Assembly: GCA_016281935.1 (NCBI GenBank)
Contig: JAEEJN010000038.1
Span: forward strand, 1-64,000
Length of the DNA: 64,000 bases
Source: Bacillota bacterium
GTDB taxonomy: Bacteria; Bacillota; Clostridia; Christensenellales; UMGS416
Direction: 5' to 3'
Positions 16,884 to 25,040 of the stretch are shown one piece after another. A program made the translations under genes and the position numbers. Position 1 is the stretch's first letter, and the number at the start of each line of letters is the position of its first letter. Below the pieces are notes generated by a model that was given only the letters and a program-made list of their open reading frames with translations, ran no database searches and had not been told where the DNA came from.

Positions 16884-18399
16884 CAAGAAGGTACTGCTGC
16901 GCATCAGCAACCTGAAGCAGTATTTCCCCCTGCCTCAGCGCGGACTTTACGTCAAGGCGAACGACGGCATCACACTGGACATTTATGAGGGCGAAGTCTT
17001 CGGCCTCGTAGGTGAATCCGGATGCGGTAAGTCCACTCTCGGCCGTACGATCCTTCAGCTCTACAAACAGACGGATGGCCGTACCATGTACTATGGCCGT
17101 ACGATCGATTCTCTGGCACCTAAGTACGTCATCCGTACGATCAAGACCCTTGATAAGCAGCGCAAGAAGCTCGCTTCTCTTGAGGCTGCCCGCGATAAGA
17201 TGCAGGCTGAGTACGATGCCCTGACGACGGACAAAGCCCGTTTCGCCATGAAGGACAATCTTGATCAGGCAATCAAGGCTGCAAACGATGCCCTGCTTGA
17301 TATGGCCAATATCGTCGGCGGCTTCATGATCGTTGACGATCTGGAACCTGTAAAGGCGATCTTCACTGAAGAATACAACAAATCGCTGGAACTGCATAAT
17401 CTTGAGCTCAAGCGTCAGAAGGCCCAGCTTAAATACGATTCTGCTGCCTACCGCGTTGACAACAAAGGTCAGGAGAAATATCGTCCCGCTATGGAACGTG
17501 CTAAGGCGGAACTGGACGCGATCGATGCCAGCATCGAAAAGGTTCAGAAAGAAATCGATGAGGTCCGCAGACGCATCGATGAGATGCGCACCAAGTATGC
17601 GGATAATGAGGAATTCCAGAAGCTTGAAGAGCTCCGTGACGACGGTATCGATCTGGCCCGTCTGGACTATAACGAGATGCGTCAGGTCCGTTCGGATATG
17701 CAGCTCATCTTCCAGGATCCCTATTCTTCATTGAATCCCCGTATGACGGTCGGCCAGATCGTCGGCGAAGGCATGCTGGCACATGAATACTTCGACAAGA
17801 ACGACGATCGGATGCAGGAAGAGATCCTGCGGGTCATGGATGAATGCGGACTTGCGCCTTATTTCCTCCACCGCTATCCGCATCAGTTCTCCGGAGGCCA
17901 GCGTCAGCGTATCGGTATCGCGCGCGCTCTCGCAGTGCGGCCCCGTTTCGTTGTCTGCGATGAAGCTGTTTCCGCATTGGACGTGTCGATCCAGTCCCAG
18001 ATCATTAATCTGCTTCAGGATCTTCGCGATAAGCAGAATCTGACCTATATGTTCATCACACACGATCTGTCCGTTGTGAAATACATCTCGGACCGTATCG
18101 GCGTCATGTATCTGGGTGCCATGGTGGAACTCTCCGATTCCCAGGAGATGTTCGATCATCCGCTGCATCCCTATACGGAAGCTCTGCTTTCCGCCATCCC
18201 GACGACGGATGAAGAAGCTAAGGAGCTGGTGATCCTTGAGGGCGATATCCCGAGCCCCGTGAATCCCCCTAAAGGCTGCAAGTTCAATACGCGCTGCCGC
18301 TACTGCACTGAGATTTGCACGAAGGTCACTCCGGAATGGATCGAAGTCCGTCCGAACCACTTCGTCGCATGCCATCATATCCTGGAGAAGAATCTGTAA
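16876..18399 (+). CDS. ABC importer ATPase, DppF/OppF type, with large helical insertion
   Basis: A 507-residue ATPase where about 320-340 is usual. Walker A GESGCGKST is at residues 46-54, but the Q-loop (MQLIFQDPYSSLNP) comes only at 275; signature FSGGQRQR starts at 338, Walker B is VVCDEAVSALD with Asp362-Glu363. Residues about 81-265 are an extra domain, mostly charged helices with heptad-like patterns (KTLDKQRKKLASLEAARDK; ASIEKVQKEIDEVRRR), interrupted by a hydrophobic segment near MANIVGGFMIVDD. The C-terminal Cys cluster CKFNTRCRYCTEIC is kept. Start at 16876 follows AAAAGGAGG and overlaps the dppD-like gene. The catalytic core looks intact, so it should be active. Confidence 0.92.
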   Translation: MDNKKVLLRISNLKQYFPLPQRGLYVKANDGITLDIYEGEVFGLVGESGCGKSTLGRTILQLYKQTDGRTMYYGRTIDSLAPKYVIRTIKTLDKQRKKLASLEAARDKMQAEYDALTTDKARFAMKDNLDQAIKAANDALLDMANIVGGFMIVDDLEPVKAIFTEEYNKSLELHNLELKRQKAQLKYDSAAYRVDNKGQEKYRPAMERAKAELDAIDASIEKVQKEIDEVRRRIDEMRTKYADNEEFQKLEELRDDGIDLARLDYNEMRQVRSDMQLIFQDPYSSLNPRMTVGQIVGEGMLAHEYFDKNDDRMQEEILRVMDECGLAPYFLHRYPHQFSGGQRQRIGIARALAVRPRFVVCDEAVSALDVSIQSQIINLLQDLRDKQNLTYMFITHDLSVVKYISDRIGVMYLGAMVELSDSQEMFDHPLHPYTEALLSAIPTTDEEAKELVILEGDIPSPVNPPKGCKFNTRCRYCTEICTKVTPEWIEVRPNHFVACHHILEKNL

Positions 18400-18630
18400 A
18401 TGGATATCTTTCTCGCGTTCAAGAACAGCGTGAAGCGGGCGCTTTCATGGCTGCATGCTGACAAGGAGAAACGCAGAGAACAGGAGACGGAGAATGTCGA
18501 TATGTCCCAGCAGTTGGAAAAGGGCGACATTCCGGCCATGATCATCTCCGCCTTGATCGTGATCCTGCCCGTAGCACTTCTGGCTCTGCTGATCCTGGCT
18601 CTGTTCGGCTGGTTCTTCTTCGTACGCTGA
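18400..18630 (+). CDS. Small membrane protein at the end of the importer operon
   Basis: A 76-residue protein that I do not recognise. The ATG follows the ATPase stop codon directly (TAAATG), so it depends on translational coupling. Residues 1-45 are amphipathic and charged; residues about 46-74 form one strongly hydrophobic helix rich in Leu, Ile and Ala ending in GWFFFVR. It lies before the operon terminator, so it is co-transcribed with the importer. A role as a small accessory subunit is inferred from position only. Confidence 0.65.
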   Translation: MDIFLAFKNSVKRALSWLHADKEKRREQETENVDMSQQLEKGDIPAMIISALIVILPVALLALLILALFGWFFFVR

Positions 18631-18644
18631 TCGAAACTGTTACC

Positions 18645-18677
18645 AAACCGTCCCATTCGGGACGGTTTTCTTTTTCT
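18645..18677 (+). terminator. Rho-independent terminator of the importer operon
   Basis: A ten-base stem AAACCGTCCC with GGGACGGTTT around an ATTC loop, then a T-rich run. Confidence 0.9.
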
Positions 18678-18728
18678 AGAAAGCAGGCAGGAACACATGA
18701 TAATGGAACGGATAGACACAACAGTTAC

Positions 18729-18757
18729 TTGCATTTTCCTGGCTGCTGCACTAACAT
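18729..18757 (+). promoter_or_regulatory. Promoter for the GH51 gene at 18793
   Basis: TTGCAT (18729-18734), 17-base spacer, TAACAT (18752-18757). Confidence 0.55.
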
Positions 18758-18792
18758 AAGCATAAAGACCAAATTCTGTAAGGAGGGTCATT

Positions 18793-21360
18793 ATGAGCAA
18801 AGTTTCGATTCAAACTCAAAACAAGCGCTTCCCCGTTGCTCCGGATCTGTACGGTATCTTCTTTGAAGACATCAACCGTTCGGGCGACTCCGGTCTCTAT
18901 CCCGAGATGATCCGCAACCGTTCCTTCGAGGACTCCATTCCTCCGGAACGCTGCACTGTGACGGAAGACGGCGTATCCTTCACGACGCCCGAAGGTTGGA
19001 CCGATCAGTTCAATGGCGGTGAAGGCCTGACCCGCTGGGTTGAGAAGAACAAGTACCCGGCGACCCCGATCCCTGCATGGTATGCGGAAAAGGCAGAAAT
19101 GGCGCTGGACTGTGCTGATACCCTGAACGCCAAGCGCCTGGTCTCTCTGGACGTGAAGTTCACTCCCGGAGGCAAAGTCTACAATATCGGATATTGCGGC
19201 GTGCCCCAGGAAAAAGGCAAGATCTACAACTTCTACATGTTTGCCAAAGCGGTCGGTGAAGCTGTTCCCGTAACTGTCGCGATCGAATCCGAAGCGGGCG
19301 AAGTATATGCCGAAAAGACCTTCTGTGTATCTCCCGCGAGCTTCTGCCGTTATGACGCATCCTTTGCGGCGATTGCAGACGACAAGAATGCGCGCCTTGT
19401 CCTGAAGTCCTGCTGTGGCGGAGAAGTCAAGTTCGGCTTCACCTCGCTCATGCCTGCAGACACTTATAACGGCCATGGGCTGCGCAAGGATATCCTGGAA
19501 GTTCTGAAGGGCATGAACCCGCACTTCCTGCGTTTCCCCGGCGGCTGCATCGTGGAAGGTTTCACCTATGAGACCGCCATGCGTTTCCCGAACACGATCG
19601 GACCCGTCTGGGAGCGTCCTTCCCATATGCTCATGTGGCACTACAAGACGACGAACGGCTTGGGCTATCATGAGTATCTGCAGATGTGCGAAGACCTGAA
19701 CATGGAGCCCATGTACGTGTTCAACTGCGGCCTGACCTGCCAGGGACGCGGTCCAGAGTATTTCGAGGGAGAAGAACTGGATCAGCTTCTGCAGGAAGCC
19801 ATCGATGCCATCGAGTACGCCATTGCGCCTGCCGATTCCAAGTGGGGCAAGGTCCGTGCTGCTGCCGGCCATCCGGATCCCTTCAAGATGACTTATGTGG
19901 AGATTGGCAACGAGAACAACGGCGAAGTCTATAACGTGCGTTACAAGAAATGCTATGATGCCCTGAAAGCCCGTTTCCCGCAGATCAAATACATTTCCAA
20001 CACGCATACGGAACGCGATGGCCTGCCTACGGAGATCGCGGATGAGCATTATTACTCCACGACCGAGTTTTTTGCCGAAAGTCTGCACATGTTCGATAAG
20101 TATCCGCGCCAGGCAGACGGCGCTCCCGAGATTTTCCTTGGTGAGATCGCGGTGAACCAGGGTGCCAGCGGCAAGGTCTACGCTTCCATCGGTGAAGCTA
20201 TGTACATGATCGGCATCGAGCGGAACCAGGATATCGTACGGCTCGCATCCTACGCGCCTCTGCTTGAGAACGTGAACTTCTCCAGCTGGTATCCGAACCT
20301 TGTCTGCTTCGACAATACACGCGTTTACCCGATCCCGACCTATTATGCGTGGAAACTCTTCAGTAGCTACCGCGGAAAGGATGTCGTTGAGTCCTGTGAA
20401 GAAACCGGCCCCGTGTATCGCAAAGTCTGGGGACTTCCTTCCATCCAGCTGACGGCTGGCATGCGCGTACGCAATCCCATCTTCAATGGGAAACCTGCTG
20501 AGCCCTATCAGTCCGTTCTGGGCTACATGGACAAGCAGGGCGACGAGTATGTGATCAAGCCCATGGAAGAGAAGCAGATCGACGGCGATATCCGCATGAC
20601 CCGCTTCTACAAGATGGCACGTGAAATGGGCTTCCTCAACGGTGCTCAGAGTGATTCCCTGACTGGCCGTGCAGCCTTCATCAAGAGAATCTTCGGCCGC
20701 AGTATGGTCGTCCTCGGCGATGAAGCGAATGAAAAGAACGTGGTCGGCGATTTCGAAGTGGAAGTCTTTGCCGAAGAGGGCAAGGATATCTGCATCGGCG
20801 CCTTCACGTCCCGTATTCCCCAGAGCCAGTACGATATCGATGCCGGCCATGTGACTGAGAAGTGGGGCTATATGGAGCTTCAGCCCTTCCGCTGGGAGAT
20901 CTCCGACGGTGTCAGCACTCTGCGCGGCGGTCATGCTTTCCGTCCGAAAGACTTTGCGGAGCCTGCAAATGTCAAGATCAATTACGGCGCCTTCAACAAG
21001 CTGCGCTATCAGACCACGGCAGAGAGCATCAAGCTTTATGTGAATGGTGAACTTGTACAGGAAGCCGAGCTTCCGAACTTCCAGAAGGTCGCTACGGTCG
21101 CTACCACGACTGACGATGAAGTCATCCTGAAGGCTGTGAACATCGGCGCAACAGCCGAGCCCGTGGAGATCAGCCTGGACTGCGATGTGGAGTCTGACTA
21201 CAAAGTCTGTCTCTTTACCGGCGATCCGGATGCCATGAACTCTCTCGAGAAGCCTGACAACGTCCACGATGTGGAGTTCTGCTGCTCCGGAGCCGGCAAG
21301 AGCTTCACTTACGAGGCACCTGCCTATTCCATCAACGTCCTGATCCTGAAAAAGAAATAA
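18793..21360 (+). CDS. GH51 alpha-L-arabinofuranosidase-type enzyme (GEIA subgroup)
   Basis: An 855-residue GH51 protein without signal peptide. It has LYGIFFEDINRSGDSG at the N-terminus, LRFPGGCIVEGF, acid/base Glu374 in EIGNEN, and nucleophile Glu451 in LGEIAVNQG. The nucleophile context GEIA, the SGDSG variant and the PPERCTV stretch set this protein and its downstream neighbour apart from the paralogues at 2410 and 27816. The C-terminal domain holds the jelly-roll-like segment KLYVNGELVQEAELPNFQK. TAAGGAGGG precedes the start. Own promoter and terminator. The specific arabinoside is unknown. Confidence 0.9.
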   Translation: MSKVSIQTQNKRFPVAPDLYGIFFEDINRSGDSGLYPEMIRNRSFEDSIPPERCTVTEDGVSFTTPEGWTDQFNGGEGLTRWVEKNKYPATPIPAWYAEKAEMALDCADTLNAKRLVSLDVKFTPGGKVYNIGYCGVPQEKGKIYNFYMFAKAVGEAVPVTVAIESEAGEVYAEKTFCVSPASFCRYDASFAAIADDKNARLVLKSCCGGEVKFGFTSLMPADTYNGHGLRKDILEVLKGMNPHFLRFPGGCIVEGFTYETAMRFPNTIGPVWERPSHMLMWHYKTTNGLGYHEYLQMCEDLNMEPMYVFNCGLTCQGRGPEYFEGEELDQLLQEAIDAIEYAIAPADSKWGKVRAAAGHPDPFKMTYVEIGNENNGEVYNVRYKKCYDALKARFPQIKYISNTHTERDGLPTEIADEHYYSTTEFFAESLHMFDKYPRQADGAPEIFLGEIAVNQGASGKVYASIGEAMYMIGIERNQDIVRLASYAPLLENVNFSSWYPNLVCFDNTRVYPIPTYYAWKLFSSYRGKDVVESCEETGPVYRKVWGLPSIQLTAGMRVRNPIFNGKPAEPYQSVLGYMDKQGDEYVIKPMEEKQIDGDIRMTRFYKMAREMGFLNGAQSDSLTGRAAFIKRIFGRSMVVLGDEANEKNVVGDFEVEVFAEEGKDICIGAFTSRIPQSQYDIDAGHVTEKWGYMELQPFRWEISDGVSTLRGGHAFRPKDFAEPANVKINYGAFNKLRYQTTAESIKLYVNGELVQEAELPNFQKVATVATTTDDEVILKAVNIGATAEPVEISLDCDVESDYKVCLFTGDPDAMNSLEKPDNVHDVEFCCSGAGKSFTYEAPAYSINVLILKKK

Positions 21361-21390
21361 ACAACATAGAATCAGGTAAAACGACACTGG

Positions 21391-21414
21391 GACGGCCCTC
21401 TGGGCCGTCTTTTT
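21391..21414 (+). terminator. Rho-independent terminator
   Basis: Perfect stem GACGGCCC/GGGCCGTC with TCT loop, then TTTTT. Confidence 0.9.
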
Positions 21415-21419
21415 CGGTA

Positions 21420-21448
21420 TTGACCTGGGCATGGAACAGGACTAGAAT
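21420..21448 (+). promoter_or_regulatory. Promoter for the GH51 gene at 21489
   Basis: TTGACC (21420-21425), 17-base spacer, TAGAAT (21443-21448), starting just after the preceding terminator. Confidence 0.7.
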
Positions 21449-21488
21449 GAAGGTACTTATTATATCCCATGAAAAGGAGAGAAGAACC

Positions 21489-23996
21489 ATGAGCAGGATA
21501 TCTATCCAGACGAAAGAAAAGCGGTTCCCCACAGCGCCTCACCTGTATGGACTGTTTTTCGAAGACATCAACCGTTCGGGCGATTCAGGTCTCTACCCGG
21601 AAATGATCCGTAACCGTGCTTTTGAGGATTCGATTCCCCCTGAACGCTGCACAGTGGCCGAAGACGGCAGTACGTTTGTGACCCCGGAAGGCTGGTCAGA
21701 CCAGTTCAACGGCGGTGAAGGTCTGCCCCGCTGGGTCCGTGAAGACAAGATCGCCTATACGCCCGTTCCAGCCTGGTACACTGACGGCGCCGAGATGGCA
21801 CTCGACTACGAAGACAAGCTGAATGCCAAGCGCCTGGTATCCCTGGACGTCAAGTTCGCCCCCGGCGGCAAGGTCTGCAACATCGGCTTCGCAGGCGTGC
21901 CCCAGGAGAAGGGCAAGATCTACAACTTCTATATGTTTGCCAAGGCGATCGGCGCGGCCGTCAAAGTGACCGTAGCCATCGAATCCGCAGCGGGCAAAGT
22001 GTACGCCGAGAAGACCTTCAACGTCTCCGACGCCAGCTTCTGCCGCTATGACGCGTCTTTCGCGGCCGTCGCGGACGACAAGGATGCCCGCCTGGTCCTG
22101 AAGTCCTGCTGCGGCGGTGAAGTGAAGTTCGGCTTCACGTCCCTCATGCCCGCCGATACCTACAACGGCCACGGTATGCGCACGGATCTCATGGAGACCC
22201 TGAAGGCCATCAACCCCAAGTTCCTGCGCTTCCCGGGCGGCTGCATCGTGGAAGGTTTCACCTATGAGACCGCCATGCGCTTCCCGAACATCATCGGGCC
22301 CGTCTGGGAACGTCCGTCCCACATCCTTATGTGGCATTACCGCACGACGAACGGTCTGGGCTATCATGAATATCTGCAGATCTGCGAAGACCTTGGCCTC
22401 GAGCCCATGTATGTCTTCAACTGCGGCCTGACCTGCCAGGGACGCGCGCCCGAGTACTTTGAGGGCGAAGAGCTCCAGAAACTTCTGCAGGAAGCAATCG
22501 ACGCCATTGAATACGCCACTGCGCCTGCGGATTCCAAGTGGGGCAAGGTCCGTGCGGCCGCCGGCCATCCGGATCCCTTCAAGATGACCTACATCGAGAT
22601 CGGCAACGAGAACAGCGGCGAAGTCTACAACGTGCGCTACAAGATGTGCTATGACGAACTGAAGAAACGCTTCCCGTTCATCAAGTATATTTCCAATACC
22701 CATACGGAGCGCGACGGCCTGCCTACCGAGATCGCCGACGAGCATTACTACAACACGCCTGAGTTCTTTGCCGAGAACCTGCATATGTTCGACAACTATC
22801 CGCGGCAGAAGGACGGAGGCCCCGAGATCTTCCTGGGCGAGATCGCCGCGAACCAGGGTGCCGCCTGCGGCAAGGTATACGCTTCCATCAGTGAAGCCAT
22901 GTACATGATCGGCATCGAGCACAACCAGGACATCGTGCGTCTGGCCTCCTACGCGCCCCTGTTCGAGAACGTCCACTACATCGGCTGGTACCCGAACCTG
23001 ATCTGCTTCGACAACACGAAGTCCTACGCGATTCCGACATACTATGCCTGGAAGCTCTTCGGCAACGCCCGCGGCAAGGACGTCGTCAAATCCTGTGAGG
23101 AGACGACGCCCATCTACCGTCCTGTCAAGGGCATGCCCTCCATCCAGGGCAGCGTGGGCACCCGTTTCCGCAGCCCCGTCTTCAACGGCAAGGCCGTGAA
23201 GCCTTTCATCGAAGTGACCGGCTATGTGAAGGAAGAGAACGGTGAATACGTGACGACCGCGCCTACGGAGGACCAGATCGATCCCCGCATGCTGCGCTTC
23301 GCCAGCCGTCCCGGCATGCCCAATCCTTATGACCGTGCCTTCATCGTCCTGGGCGAAGCCGCCGACGAAGAAACGGTCAATGGCGTCTTTGAAGTGGAAG
23401 TCTTCGCGGAGGAAGGCAAGGACATCGGCATCGGCCTGTTCACGTGCCGCCCGCCGCGCAGTGTCTTCGTGCTCGACGAGACCCGCGTGCCCAAGGAATG
23501 GGATCCCGGACGCCTGCAGCCCTTTGCCTGGGCTATCGCGAACGGTGTCAGCACCTTGACCGAAGGCCGTTGGATGCGCCGCCGCAACGTGATCGCGCCT
23601 GCGGACGTGAAAGTCAACTACGGTGCCTGGAACAAGCTGCGCTATGAAGTGACCGCCGAGACCATCAAGCTGTACGTCAACGGCGAGCTGGTTCAGGAAG
23701 GCGCCGTGCCGAACTTCCAGAAGATCGCGTCCGTCACTACGACCACTGACAACGAAGTCATCGTCAAGATCGTGAACATCAGCGCTACAGCCGAGCCCGT
23801 GGAGATCAACCTCGACTGCGCCGTATGCCCGGACTACGAGGTCCGCTGCTTCACCGGCGATCCTGATGCCGAGAACTCGCTGGACGCGCCCACGAACGTG
23901 TGCGACGCGGTCTGCAAAGCGACCGGTGCCTCCTCGGACTTCACGTTCGAAGCGCCCGCGTATTCCATCAACGTGCTCGTGCTGAAAAAAGCATAA
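21489..23996 (+). CDS. GH51 alpha-L-arabinofuranosidase-type enzyme (GEIA subgroup)
   Basis: An 835-residue GH51 protein, closest to the gene just upstream, so probably a tandem duplication. Acid/base Glu374 in EIGNEN and nucleophile Glu451 in LGEIAANQG. The region between the catalytic barrel and the C-terminal jelly roll is where the two copies differ most, including a shorter stretch after the position matching 20590-20690. The start at 21489 follows AAAAGGAG; an open extension to 21420 lies over the promoter. Codon use is the most GC-rich of the five paralogues. No signal peptide. Confidence 0.9.
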   Translation: MSRISIQTKEKRFPTAPHLYGLFFEDINRSGDSGLYPEMIRNRAFEDSIPPERCTVAEDGSTFVTPEGWSDQFNGGEGLPRWVREDKIAYTPVPAWYTDGAEMALDYEDKLNAKRLVSLDVKFAPGGKVCNIGFAGVPQEKGKIYNFYMFAKAIGAAVKVTVAIESAAGKVYAEKTFNVSDASFCRYDASFAAVADDKDARLVLKSCCGGEVKFGFTSLMPADTYNGHGMRTDLMETLKAINPKFLRFPGGCIVEGFTYETAMRFPNIIGPVWERPSHILMWHYRTTNGLGYHEYLQICEDLGLEPMYVFNCGLTCQGRAPEYFEGEELQKLLQEAIDAIEYATAPADSKWGKVRAAAGHPDPFKMTYIEIGNENSGEVYNVRYKMCYDELKKRFPFIKYISNTHTERDGLPTEIADEHYYNTPEFFAENLHMFDNYPRQKDGGPEIFLGEIAANQGAACGKVYASISEAMYMIGIEHNQDIVRLASYAPLFENVHYIGWYPNLICFDNTKSYAIPTYYAWKLFGNARGKDVVKSCEETTPIYRPVKGMPSIQGSVGTRFRSPVFNGKAVKPFIEVTGYVKEENGEYVTTAPTEDQIDPRMLRFASRPGMPNPYDRAFIVLGEAADEETVNGVFEVEVFAEEGKDIGIGLFTCRPPRSVFVLDETRVPKEWDPGRLQPFAWAIANGVSTLTEGRWMRRRNVIAPADVKVNYGAWNKLRYEVTAETIKLYVNGELVQEGAVPNFQKIASVTTTTDNEVIVKIVNISATAEPVEINLDCAVCPDYEVRCFTGDPDAENSLDAPTNVCDAVCKATGASSDFTFEAPAYSINVLVLKKA

Positions 23997-24010
23997 ACTG
24001 CCATAAACAG

Positions 24011-24043
24011 AATGTCCCCGGAGTGATCCGGGGACATTTCTTT
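24011..24043 (+). terminator. Terminator between convergent genes
   Basis: Twelve-base perfect stem AATGTCCCCGGA/TCCGGGGACATT with a GTGA loop, then T-rich. Confidence 0.9.
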
Positions 24044-24061
24044 ATGCTGCTGGCCATTTGT

Positions 24062-24919
24062 TCATTCTTCAAGGTAAGCTTTCATCGTGTCTTCTATCCA
24101 ATATAGAAAGCAACTGTCCGGACTGTGATGTTCCAATGCTTTCATCTTGAGGTATAGGGGGATCCCGTCTCCTGCATCGTGCCAGAGGTCCGTAAAGACT
24201 GTATCAAAGCGCCAGCATCCCATTTCTGTTTCGGCGTAATCAAAAGCGTCTGATACCACAAACTGCACGTCTTTATCTTTCTGGAAATAAGGGAAGAGGG
24301 CTTCATGAAAGAGATCTAAAAGCTTTCTGTCCCGTTCAACAACCGTTACTGACAGGACATCGGGTTTCTCCAAAGCATGAAAGAGATAATATCCCATGCC
24401 CAAACCGAACGTGAGCACTTTGCCGTGTGTCTGATGAAGGGCTTTGTCCATGGTCGCGGCTTCGTTGGGAGTGACGCTCATCCATTCGCGTCCGTTCTGC
24501 AGAACACGAGGGAAACGGTACGACACCGGGAAGCACCCGATACGCGGGATGATCCTGCCCTCAAACAGCGCGAAGTCATCCCGTACGAACATTTCAAAAG
24601 GCTCGAGACTGCCCCATGAGAAGGCCCATCCATCCAGTTCCTCCTGAGGGAACGGAAGGCTGCAATAGGTATCAGAGAGGAAAGGAGCGGGATCCAGCAG
24701 TTTAAAGCCGCTGGAAAGCATATGGAACAGGATCCGGTCTTTCTCGGACCCGAAGGGATCGATCTCCAGAGCGGAAGCCAGGAGCAGAAGACAGGCTTCT
24801 TCCTCCGTGACGGAGGTATCGCGGACCAGCTCCTGCACTGTATCCCTGCTGATCCATGTCGTATGGCGGTTCAAGAAAAGAGAGAGCCGCTCCAGCAAAT
24901 CAAGAGAATAGTCATCCAT
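24062..24919 (-). CDS. SAM-dependent methyltransferase / spermidine-synthase-like protein
   Basis: A 285-residue protein with a C-terminal Rossmann domain resembling class I methyltransferases and spermidine synthases: VLTFGLGMGYYLFHALEK is the nucleotide loop, VTVVERDRKLLDLF the acidic end of strand 2, and FDTVFTDLWHDAGDG the later acidic loop. The N-terminal 130 residues are not recognised. No full polyamine-binding signature is evident. The start codon falls at the predicted transcription start of a TTGACG-17-TATAAA promoter with no Shine-Dalgarno site, suggesting a leaderless message. Substrate unknown. Confidence 0.75.
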   Translation of the reverse strand: MDDYSLDLLERLSLFLNRHTTWISRDTVQELVRDTSVTEEEACLLLLASALEIDPFGSEKDRILFHMLSSGFKLLDPAPFLSDTYCSLPFPQEELDGWAFSWGSLEPFEMFVRDDFALFEGRIIPRIGCFPVSYRFPRVLQNGREWMSVTPNEAATMDKALHQTHGKVLTFGLGMGYYLFHALEKPDVLSVTVVERDRKLLDLFHEALFPYFQKDKDVQFVVSDAFDYAETEMGCWRFDTVFTDLWHDAGDGIPLYLKMKALEHHSPDSCFLYWIEDTMKAYLEE

Positions 24920-24925
24920 GCCATA

Positions 24926-24954
24926 TTTATAGCTGAAGGGACTGCTTTCGTCAA
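24926..24954 (-). promoter_or_regulatory. Promoter placing the start codon at +1 (leaderless candidate)
   Basis: On the - strand TTGACG (24954-24949), 17-base spacer, TATAAA (24931-24926). The A of the ATG at 24919 lies seven bases beyond the -10, where transcription would begin. Confidence 0.65.
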
Positions 24955-24979
24955 GCTTCTACTCAAATTCGTCCGTTTG

Positions 24980-24988
24980 TGGTATGAT
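24980..24988 (+). promoter_or_regulatory. Extended -10 promoter for the glycosyltransferase
   Basis: TGG followed by TATGAT (24983-24988); no clear -35. The same TGTGGTATGATG string occurs in the promoter at 2342-2353. Confidence 0.5.
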
Positions 24989-25040
24989 GGTGATACGCAT
25001 CAGAAGCCGCGGCTGCCTTTTCCGCGGCAAAGGAGATTTC

